A stretch of DNA of 64,000 bases from Curtobacterium sp. S6 (GTDB lineage Bacteria; Actinomycetota; Actinomycetes; Actinomycetales; Micrococcaceae), in the NCBI RefSeq assembly GCF_000710345.2, contig NZ_JHEL01000015.1, forward strand, positions 1,240,001-1,304,000. The letters run 5' to 3'. The notes under the pieces were generated by a model, which saw only the letters and a program-made list of their open reading frames with translations, was not told the DNA's origin and ran no database searches. The number at the start of each line of letters is the position of its first letter. Within the stretch, counting starts at the first letter, position 1. Shown here piece by piece: positions 35,726 through 41,956 of the stretch. The translations under genes and the position numbers were made by a program.

Positions 35726-36899
35726 CGATCCCGCCCCACTGGGCCACAAGATTCTCGGGAAAGTATTGGCTCGCGATCTGCCGGGCCCGTTGCCCCATCT
35801 CTTGGAGGCGATCGGGCTCCCGCAGCGTCCGCGCGAGGGCCCGCTCGTAGGCCTCCTCGGTCATCGGCGTCACCAGCACGCCGGCGCCATCGGGCAGCAA
35901 CCCACGGACCCCCGGCGAGCAATCGTAGGCGATCGAGGGGACCCCCGCCCGGCCCGCCTCGATGATCGTCATGCCGAACCCCTCGGCGCGGCAGGTCACC
36001 AGGTTGACGCTCGCGGTCTCGTAGACGGACTCGACGTCGTCGGTGGAGCCCTCGAGCACCACGCGGTCGCCCAGGCCGGCCTCGCGGATCTGCCGCTCCA
36101 GGACCTGACGCTCGGGACCGTCGCCGTAGAGCCGCAACCGCCAATCGGCGAGGTCGGGCTCGGCCGTGACCTTGGCAAAGACCCGAATCATGAGGTCGAA
36201 GAGCTTTTCGTCGACGAAACGTCCGAGCCCAACCGCCTCCGGACGGTCGAGCGCCAAGAACCTCTCGGTGGGCCGAATCGGGTTGCCCACCGAGGAGACC
36301 GGCGCGTCGATGATTCCGGAGAAGAGCTCGGCGTCGCCCTCGGACAAGGCCGTGAAGGCATCCAGGCCCGTGCCGAATTGGCCTTCGACCATGTCGCGGA
36401 GGTTCTCCTCGACATCGAGGCTCTCGTACTGCGCGTGGTGCTGACCGATCAGAGGGAAGGACCGATCTCGGAGGCGCACCCCGAGCCCCTCCAAGGCCAA
36501 GGAGGCGCTGGCGTGGGTCACGACCACGACGGTCTCCGGTCCCAGATCATCGAAGTAGGCGGCGGCCCGACGGGCGACGCGCCGCCGGTCCCAGCGCTTC
36601 CACGGCAAGCGGGCCAGACCCGCGATGCGTTGCAAAACCCCCAGGCCCTCGGCGCGGACCGTGGACCGGAAGTGCAGGTCCTCCCGGTCAAAGATGGTGG
36701 TCGTGGGCACCGTGGGAGCACGGGTTCCCGGCTTGATCGAGACGTGTTCCACCGCGAGCCCCGCCTCGCGTAACGCGTGGCTCAAGGTTTCGGTCGAGGT
36801 CGCGCCGCCGCTCATTTCGGGAATGCGGTGGCAGACGAACACGACGCGTCGGCAGTCATCCGGCCAGGTCTCGGGCCTTCCGGCGGCGTTGTGGGGCAC
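35682..36899 (-). CDS. family 4-like glycosyltransferase
   Basis: 405 aa, GT-B fold. N-terminal VVFVCHRIPEMSGGATSTETL fits the loop that binds the acceptor; the C-terminal half has LRLYGDGPERQVLERQI and the donor site EGFGMTIIEAGRAGVPSIAYD with the E-x7-E pair. The GTG at 36899 is used for the start, since it comes closest to the N-terminal strand. Its last 44 bp overlap the convergent glycosyltransferase gene, an unusual amount for two functional genes. The two GTs probably act in the same envelope glycan pathway, but no polymerase or flippase is adjacent. Confidence 0.87.
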   Translation of the reverse strand: MPHNAAGRPETWPDDCRRVVFVCHRIPEMSGGATSTETLSHALREAGLAVEHVSIKPGTRAPTVPTTTIFDREDLHFRSTVRAEGLGVLQRIAGLARLPWKRWDRRRVARRAAAYFDDLGPETVVVVTHASASLALEGLGVRLRDRSFPLIGQHHAQYESLDVEENLRDMVEGQFGTGLDAFTALSEGDAELFSGIIDAPVSSVGNPIRPTERFLALDRPEAVGLGRFVDEKLFDLMIRVFAKVTAEPDLADWRLRLYGDGPERQVLERQIREAGLGDRVVLEGSTDDVESVYETASVNLVTCRAEGFGMTIIEAGRAGVPSIAYDCSPGVRGLLPDGAGVLVTPMTEEAYERALARTLREPDRLQEMGQRARQIASQYFPENLVAQWGGIVTEAYDRWAQRRTR

Positions 36900-37020
36900 G
36901 AATTATCCTCACCGAGGGTCAGGAAGCGAACAACCTGGCCGCTCTTGCTGGGCATCGCCCAAGTGGCAGTCTCACGAGGGGGAACGCCTCGATCTTATCG
37001 CCAACAGGTCCACCGAAGGG

Positions 37021-37383
37021 CTATTCCCGCGCGACGGGGTCGTTGCGGACGGGGGCCGCGGCCTCGTCCTGCGGCAAGAGCTTGAGCCCCACCGTGGCCC
37101 CCACGATTCCGAGGATGCAGAGCACCTTGAGCCACGACACGGGCTCCCCGCCCGTCGCCATGCCGTAGACAACCGTCAGCGCCGCCCCGATGCCAGTCCA
37201 CATCGCGTAGGCGGTCCCCATCGAGATCGTCCGGGTCGCCTGGGCGAGCCCGGCCATGCTACAGACGAAGGACACCACGAAGAGCACCGTGGGCCCGAGG
37301 CGGCTGAAGCCGTCCGATGCGCTGAGAGCGGTGGCCCACACCGCTTCGAGAACCGCGCTGATAAGAAGAAAAATCCAGGCCAT
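37021..37383 (-). CDS. SMR-family transporter subunit, Gdx/SugE type (second of a pair)
   Basis: 120 aa with four transmembrane helices. N-terminal helix has the SMR Glu (AVLEAVWATALS, Glu13), the site for proton/guanidinium binding; conserved GTAYAMWTGIGAALTVVYG follows in helix 3. The C-terminus is a short charged tail. It begins 1 bp after the stop of its partner SMR gene, so the two are coupled and likely form an asymmetric dimer as in YkkCD-type pairs. A guanidine-III riboswitch precedes the pair, so the substrate is most probably guanidinium. Confidence 0.92.
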   Translation of the reverse strand: MAWIFLLISAVLEAVWATALSASDGFSRLGPTVLFVVSFVCSMAGLAQATRTISMGTAYAMWTGIGAALTVVYGMATGGEPVSWLKVLCILGIVGATVGLKLLPQDEAAAPVRNDPVARE

Positions 37384-37384
37384 G

Positions 37385-37699
37385 TCAGCTCGCCACCTTC
37401 AGGCCGACGATCGATGCCACGAGGAGGACCAGCAACGCGATCCTTGCCGCGGTGGGACGCTCCTGCCGGGTGGCAAATCCCCAGATGACGGTGAGGGTCG
37501 CGCCAATTCCGACCCACACGGCGTAGGCGGTGCCCACCGGCAAGGTCCTCATCGACCACGCGAGGCCGGCCAGGCTGACGAGCAGGGCAACGAGGAAGAG
37601 CACGGTGGGTTTCCACCGGCGCAGGCCGTGGGAGGCGGACAGCGCTGCCGCCCACACCATCTCCAGGGTCCCGGAAAGTATCAGAATGATCCACGCCAT
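37385..37699 (-). CDS. SMR-family transporter subunit, Gdx/SugE type (first of a pair)
   Basis: 104 aa, four transmembrane helices, the normal SMR length. The essential Glu13 lies in SGTLEMVWAAALSASHG; LPVGTAYAVWVGIGATLTVIWG is the Gdx/SugE helix-3 pattern and differs from the EmrE type. The ATG at 37699 has AGAGG about 12 nt upstream, immediately after the aptamer, so ligand binding would expose or hide the translation signal. First gene of the riboswitch-controlled pair that expels guanidinium in exchange for protons. Confidence 0.93.
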   Translation of the reverse strand: MAWIILILSGTLEMVWAAALSASHGLRRWKPTVLFLVALLVSLAGLAWSMRTLPVGTAYAVWVGIGATLTVIWGFATRQERPTAARIALLVLLVASIVGLKVAS

Positions 37700-37718
37700 G
37701 ACGACATCAGCCTCTCGC

Positions 37719-37760
37719 GAGTCAGTCTTGTCGTGGTGCGGGTACTGCTCCCTCGTCCGC
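37719..37760 (-). promoter_or_regulatory. guanidine-III riboswitch
   Basis: Read on the minus strand the element contains CGGACGAGG, AGTACCCG and GACAAGACTG in the order and spacing of the ykkC-III/guanidine-III aptamer. The stem GAGCAGT/ACTG(A)CTC forms with a bulged A, and the 5' GCGG pairs with CCGC in the loop, the expected pseudoknot; these bases differ from the well-known CCGG/CCGG version, which is compensatory. It ends 20 nt before the SMR start, fitting translational control. Confidence 0.88.
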
Positions 37761-37779
37761 AGGCCGGAGAGCCCGGCCT
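37761..37779 (-). terminator. short GC hairpin between sixA-like gene and riboswitch
   Basis: AGGCCGG/CCGGCCT with a GCTCT loop, just upstream of the aptamer; it may end the phosphatase transcript or insulate the aptamer fold. Confidence 0.4.
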
Positions 37780-37792
37780 CACCGGAAAGATA

Positions 37793-38326
37793 TCAACTTG
37801 TCACGAAGGCCCGCAAGAGGGCGTCGGCGCCGTCGAGGGCGGCCCACGGTTTATCCAGGGTCATGACCGCCAGGGCGGCCGGCGGGAACCCGGACGAGGC
37901 ATCCATCACGGCCTCGTAGTTCGAATCCCGCGACGCGAGCGAAAGAACGGCTTCCTGAACGGCCGGGAAATGGGCGATCACCAGCAGGCTGTGGACGGTC
38001 TCGGGGGTTCTGCCGATGACCGACAGGAGGTTTCGCGTGGGGGCGTTGTAGAGCCGATCCTCAAGGCTCGCGGTGGGCGCTTTATCCCCGAGCGCGTCGC
38101 ACACCCAGGTGCAGGTCTGACGGGTCCGCAGCGCGGACGAGGAGGCGATCATCTCGGGGACGACGCCCTCCCGAAGCATCCACCGCCCCACGGCCGGCGC
38201 GGTCTCGTGGCCCCTGCGCGTGAGGGGCCGGTCAAAATCGCTGGTGCCCCACGGCAGGTCCGCCTCCGCGTGCCGCATGATCATGAGGGTTTTGCCTTGG
38301 GAACGGGGATCGATCAGGGGGCTCAT
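37793..38326 (-). CDS. SixA-like histidine phosphatase
   Basis: 177 aa, histidine phosphatase superfamily. The signature is IMRHAEADLPWG with the catalytic Arg18-His19; SSALRTRQTC provides the second conserved Arg, and VIAHFPAVQEAV the second His. It matches SixA-type phosphohistidine phosphatases of about 160-180 aa. The gene ends 33 bp before the guanidine riboswitch on the same strand. The physiological target (a phosphotransfer protein or other) is unknown. Confidence 0.88.
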   Translation of the reverse strand: MSPLIDPRSQGKTLMIMRHAEADLPWGTSDFDRPLTRRGHETAPAVGRWMLREGVVPEMIASSSALRTRQTCTWVCDALGDKAPTASLEDRLYNAPTRNLLSVIGRTPETVHSLLVIAHFPAVQEAVLSLASRDSNYEAVMDASSGFPPAALAVMTLDKPWAALDGADALLRAFVTS

Positions 38327-38380
38327 GGGTCAAGTCTACAAAGGAGCAGTGCGCCGGATCGGGTCGCCCCCTAGCAACAC

Positions 38381-38418
38381 AACGCCGGCCCCCTCCAGTA
38401 TGGGAGGTGGCCGGCGTT
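38381..38418. terminator. terminator between winged-helix gene and sixA-like gene
   Basis: A 16-bp stem with one mismatch (38381-38396 with 38403-38418), loop AGTATG, between two genes read on the minus strand. Confidence 0.7.
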
Positions 38419-38461
38419 GCCCTGAGCGCATCCGCTCGACGGCGAAGAACCGCGCGGCGGC

Positions 38462-39268
38462 TCAGATCGAGTATTCGGGGGCCGCCCACACGACGACCTC
38501 GGGGTGCTCGTAAAAGCGGTAGCCCTGTCCGCGCACGGTCCTCACCGTGTTGGACAAGCGGCCCAGCTTGGAGCGCAAGCGCCGGATGTGCACGTCGATG
38601 GTGCGCTCATTGGGAGTTTCATCGGCGTCGCGCCACAGCGACTCGAGCAATTCCTCGCGCCCGGCGGTGCGGCTGGAATTCTCCACGAGGTAATTCAGAA
38701 GTTCGAATTCCTTGTAGGTCAGGTTGAGCACCTCGCCGTCGAGGAAGACCTCACGGCGCGAGAGATCGATCAGGACACCGGCCGGCTGGTTCGGCTTCGT
38801 TTCCGAGCTCGGCATGTGGCTCAGCGGTGCAACCTCGGCCTGGCTCTTGGGAGCCGTCGGGTCGCCGAGCGCGTCGCGCACGACCTCCAGGTCGCTGCCC
38901 TCCGCGCCGGCGGGGGCGATGGCGACCGCGGCGTAAGACTCGGCCTGCGGGACTAGGGTCTGCGCATAGGCGCGGATATCCTGCACCATGCGCACCAGCG
39001 ACGTGCCGTTCTGGGCGGCCACGTCCTCGTTGAGCCCCACGTACAGCACGAATCCTCGCGCCTCGTTATCGGCGGTGACGGGACGGACCGATGTGCCGTT
39101 CTCTCCCTGATGGGTCGTGGCGGCGGGATTCATGGCGCGCAGGGAACGGTAGTCGGTTGGCTCTCCCACGGCTCCGCGGCCCGTGACGGTTGCGTGACGC
39201 ATGGCGGGATTGGTCCCGTTCGCACGATTCCGCTGTGAGATGTGCACATATCCGGGTGCGCCTGTCAT
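38462..39268 (-). CDS. OmpR/PhoB-type winged-helix regulator without a receiver domain
   Basis: 268 aa. The C-terminal domain (about 160-265) is a classic winged helix of the response-regulator type: FLDGEVLNLTYKEFELLNYLVENS and IDVHIRRLRSKLG then RGQGYRF. The N-terminal 150 residues have no receiver (no phosphorylatable DDxxxD-K set), but show FVLYVGLNEDVAAQNG and an Ala-rich strand, GAEGSDLEVV; the sensing function is unknown. ATG at 39268 with CGGGGA upstream. A 640-bp non-coding region lies before it. Gene order winged helix / upp / tadA is familiar in Micrococcaceae (recalled, not checked). Confidence 0.82.
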   Translation of the reverse strand: MTGAPGYVHISQRNRANGTNPAMRHATVTGRGAVGEPTDYRSLRAMNPAATTHQGENGTSVRPVTADNEARGFVLYVGLNEDVAAQNGTSLVRMVQDIRAYAQTLVPQAESYAAVAIAPAGAEGSDLEVVRDALGDPTAPKSQAEVAPLSHMPSSETKPNQPAGVLIDLSRREVFLDGEVLNLTYKEFELLNYLVENSSRTAGREELLESLWRDADETPNERTIDVHIRRLRSKLGRLSNTVRTVRGQGYRFYEHPEVVVWAAPEYSI

Positions 39269-39492
39269 AAGATCCCCGTTTCTCCACAATGTAGACACCA
39301 CGGCAGGGGCCGTGGGATTGACTGGGCCGCGACGAGCGACACGACCATGCGGACCGCCACCGACCCGGAACGTCTGGGACGTTTGTTCGCGCCGAGGGGC
39401 GTAGACCCGCCCCTCCATGCTCCCCCGGTTCCCAGGTTCCCGCAAGTAACAATCGGACGAAGCGTCCATATTGTGGGACAATCAGTCTCAAA

Positions 39493-39521
39493 TATGCATT
39501 CTGACGAAAATATTATGCATA
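39493..39521. promoter_or_regulatory. TATGCAT/ATGCATA inverted repeat
   Basis: A 7-bp inverted repeat with a 15-bp spacer inside an AT-rich patch about 225 bp upstream of the winged-helix gene; a possible operator or promoter. Confidence 0.4.
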
Positions 39522-39804
39522 ACCATGCTTGATGGAAAAACGGTGGATCGCCGCGATTCCCCCACCATGCGGCCCCCTATCGAGCCCGGGAATCCGGGGA
39601 GCATGTAAAAATCACATTTGTTGGTTCATGTCAAGGGGGAGGGATCGCATATTTTCTCCCTCCCGCCCGGTACCCAGCATTCCCCCAGGAAACCGCGGTT
39701 TGTTAGAACATAACTCGCGAGTACAATTCCGCTCGGCTCGCGAGGACCCGTTCGTCCGGAACCGCATCCGATCGATTTCCCCACCCCGGGCCGCGTCGAA
39801 GGCG

Positions 39805-39848
39805 CAAAAAAGCTCCCGGGGCGAACAATGGCTGTTGCCCCAGGAGCT
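39805..39848 (-). terminator. Rho-independent terminator of upp
   Basis: On the minus strand AGCTCCTGGGGC (39848-39837) pairs with GCCCCGGGAGCT (39822-39811), with one wobble pair, followed by a six-T tail. It lies 60 bp after the upp stop. Confidence 0.85.
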
Positions 39849-39909
39849 CTTCCTCGTCACGCGGCGGACTTATGACCAGTGGTATTTATCACACGGCGCG
39901 CGGTATTGG

Positions 39910-40548
39910 TCAGTCCACAACCCCGTACAAGCGGTCCCCCGCGTCACCGAGACCCGGAACGATATACGCGTTCTCGTCGAGCCGCTCGTCCCGGGCGGCG
40001 AGAAAGACGTCCACGTTCTCCATGCCCTCGACGCCACGTTCCAAGGCCTGAAGCCCCTCGGGGGCGCCCAGGATGCACAGGCACGTGATGTGGTCGGCCC
40101 CGCGATTGCGCAGGAACTTGATGGACTCGATCAGGGTGCCGCCGGTGGCCAGCATCGGATCCAGGACGTAGACCTGGCGGCCGGTCAGGTCGTCGGGGAG
40201 ACGCTCCGCGTAGGTCACGATGTCCAAAGTCTCTTCCTGGCGCGCCATACCGAGGAATCCCACCTCGGCGGTGGGGATCAGACGGGTCATCCCCTCGAGC
40301 ATTCCCAATCCCGCCCGCAAGATCGGCACCACCAGGGGCCGAGGCTTGGCGATGACCGATCCTTCGGCCTGAGCCACGGGAGTCTGCACCGTCTTCGGCT
40401 CGACCCGAATCTTCCGGGTGGCCTCGTAGGCCAGGAGGGTCACGAGTTCGTCGACCAGCTGGCGGAATTGTGGTGAGGTGGTCTCACGATCCCGCAGCAC
40501 GGTGATCTTATGGGTAACCAGGGGATGGTCCAGAATCTTGACTCGCAT
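39910..40548 (-). CDS. upp: uracil phosphoribosyltransferase
   Basis: Salvages uracil: uracil + PRPP to UMP + PPi, in the cytosol. 212 aa, the normal length. Conserved parts include [34 protein letters not shown]-like [14 protein letters not shown], the PRPP loop [17 protein letters not shown], and the C-terminal [15 protein letters not shown]. The ATG at 40548 gives the usual N-terminus [11 protein letters not shown]; further upstream frames overlap tadA. Divergent from tadA by 30 bp, which probably shares a bidirectional promoter region. Confidence 0.97.
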   Translation of the reverse strand: MRVKILDHPLVTHKITVLRDRETTSPQFRQLVDELVTLLAYEATRKIRVEPKTVQTPVAQAEGSVIAKPRPLVVPILRAGLGMLEGMTRLIPTAEVGFLGMARQEETLDIVTYAERLPDDLTGRQVYVLDPMLATGGTLIESIKFLRNRGADHITCLCILGAPEGLQALERGVEGMENVDVFLAARDERLDENAYIVPGLGDAGDRLYGVVD

Positions 40549-40578
40549 GGCTCCCAAACTACCGCAGAGAATGGAACC

Positions 40579-41049
40579 ATGACGCATAATCCACAGCTCC
40601 ATCACGAGTGGATGGGACTCGCTCTGGCCGAGGCTCACCGAACATCGGCTTCCGGAGATGTCCCGGTCGGTGCGGTCGTCATCGACGCGGGTGGAAACGT
40701 CGTCGGCCGCGGATATAACCGCCGAGAGGCCGACGCGGATCCGGTGGCACACGCCGAGGTCCTCGCGATCCGGTCGGCCGCGGAGCGCCTGGGACGCTGG
40801 CGACTGGACGACTGCACCTTGGTCGTCACCCTGGAACCGTGCACGATGTGCGCCGGGGCAACGCTCTTGGCGCGCATTCCCCGGCTCGTGATGGGCGCTT
40901 GGGACGACAAGGCCGGGGCCGTGGGCTCGGTCTTCGACGTCCTGCGAGACCGCCGGCTCAATCACTGGGTCGAGGTGTTTCCCGACGTCCGGCGCGAAGA
41001 GTGCGCCGCCATGTTGCGAGATTTCTTCGCCGCGAAGCGCGGCTCTTAA
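40579..41049 (+). CDS. tadA: tRNA adenosine-34 deaminase
   Basis: Converts A34 to inosine in the anticodon of tRNA-Arg(ACG). 156 aa; the zinc site has HAE (His58, Glu60) and PCTMC (Cys88, Cys91), the CDA-fold cytidine/adenosine deaminase signature, and [10 protein letters not shown] precedes it. The ATG at 40579 follows GGAACC, close to the start of upp on the other strand. It is an essential tRNA-modification gene in most bacteria. A TetR-type operator lies 65 bp downstream. Confidence 0.95.
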   Translation: MTHNPQLHHEWMGLALAEAHRTSASGDVPVGAVVIDAGGNVVGRGYNRREADADPVAHAEVLAIRSAAERLGRWRLDDCTLVVTLEPCTMCAGATLLARIPRLVMGAWDDKAGAVGSVFDVLRDRRLNHWVEVFPDVRREECAAMLRDFFAAKRGS

Positions 41050-41113
41050 CCATCGCGGCGCCCGCCACCATCCGCGGTGCACAGAATCACACCCGGTGGC
41101 GGAGGCATTGGTA

Positions 41114-41131
41114 GAACTGACCGGTCAGTTC
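41114..41131. promoter_or_regulatory. perfect 18-bp palindromic operator of the YhgE/TetR operon
   Basis: GAACTGACCGGTCAGTTC is a perfect palindrome. TTGGTA lies just ahead (-35-like) and ACTAAG just after (-10-like), so the palindrome fills the spacer of a promoter. The TGACCGGTCA core is typical of TetR-family operators. The last gene of the operon encodes a TetR protein. Confidence 0.75.
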
Positions 41132-41257
41132 AACTAAGGTGGATCGTGTCATCGCTCCGCCCGCACCGCGACCCCCTCTGCGCGTCCTCGCACCGCTCGC
41201 TCAGTCCCCGCCTCGGGCCCCTTTCCCCCTGATGACTCGTTTTCAAGGAGTAATTCC

Positions 41258-41956
41258 GTGCTCGAAGTCGAGGATCTTCAATCGAAGGGGCGTCACGCCC
41301 CGCTGATTTATCCGACCTCATTCACCGTCGAACTCGGTGAGCTCATTCTGGTTCAGGCCAATTCGCAGCTCGAACGTTCGGCCCTGTCGCTGACCCTCAC
41401 GGGCCGCATGAAGCCCGGGGACGGCGTCGTCTCGTGGGACGGCAACACCCGGAGCAAGGACCTGCGCAAGGCCTCCGCGATCGTCGATTCTCCCGAGGTC
41501 AATCAGATGGAGAGCCACATGCGGGTGCGCGACTACGTCGCCGAGATGCTGTCCTACATGCCCCACCGCTTTCTGCGCCGCCCCCAAGCCGGGCCGTGGC
41601 TCGAACAGAACGGGCTCGAGGACCTCGACAACCTCTGGGACGAACAGCTCACGGGAACGCAGCGGATCCGACTCATGGCCGCGCTGGCTCGCCACGATCG
41701 GTCGGCCGACCTCCTCGTCTTCGATACCCCCTCACGTCACGCTAACCACACCGCGACGTGGCTTCCGCTCTTGCACGAGCTCGCCCACGACGAGGATCAC
41801 CCCCGAACCGTCGTCGCGGTGGTCCCCCACATCAGCGAATCCTGGCACGGGCTCAGGGCCGTCGTCGGGCACCCGACCCAAACTCCCCATGTCCCCGCGG
41901 GGTTGGGCCTCGACCAGCTTTTCGAATCGAACCACATTCAGGAGGAGAGCGCGTGA
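41258..41956 (+). CDS. ABC-ATPase-like protein lacking the P-loop
   Basis: 232 aa with the overall plan of an ABC nucleotide-binding domain but with a missing Walker A: where GxxGxGKS/T is expected (about residues 32-44) there is VQANSQLERSALS. The C-loop is degenerate (LTGTQRIRLMAALARH, residues 131-146), while the Walker-B-like DLLVFDTP remains at 151-158. ATP binding in the normal way is therefore unlikely. GTG at 41258 with AAGGAG 7 nt upstream. The stop overlaps the YhgE/Pip gene by 4 bp. It may be a structural partner or regulator of the YhgE membrane protein. Confidence 0.7.
   Translation: MLEVEDLQSKGRHAPLIYPTSFTVELGELILVQANSQLERSALSLTLTGRMKPGDGVVSWDGNTRSKDLRKASAIVDSPEVNQMESHMRVRDYVAEMLSYMPHRFLRRPQAGPWLEQNGLEDLDNLWDEQLTGTQRIRLMAALARHDRSADLLVFDTPSRHANHTATWLPLLHELAHDEDHPRTVVAVVPHISESWHGLRAVVGHPTQTPHVPAGLGLDQLFESNHIQEESA

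Larger units (their letters stand above)
39269..39909. other. 640-bp non-coding region upstream of the winged-helix regulator and beyond upp
   Basis: No reading frame here looks coding. It is more AT-rich than its surroundings and contains the TATGCAT/ATGCATA inverted repeat (39493-39521), an 8-bp hairpin GGGAGGGA/TCCCTCCC at 39637-39664, repeated CTCGCGAG sequences near 39713 and 39735, and the upp terminator (39805-39848). It may hold the regulator's promoter and a long leader. Confidence 0.45.

Noticed and set aside
39612-39860. 82-codon frame in the non-coding gap
   Set aside because: Composition is unlike the real genes, there is no RBS, and it overlaps the upp terminator.
41758-41952. 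Extension of the YhgE/Pip frame upstream of the GTG at 41953
   Set aside because: It overlaps the preceding ABC-like gene and is Arg/Pro-rich, unlike the N-terminus of the family.
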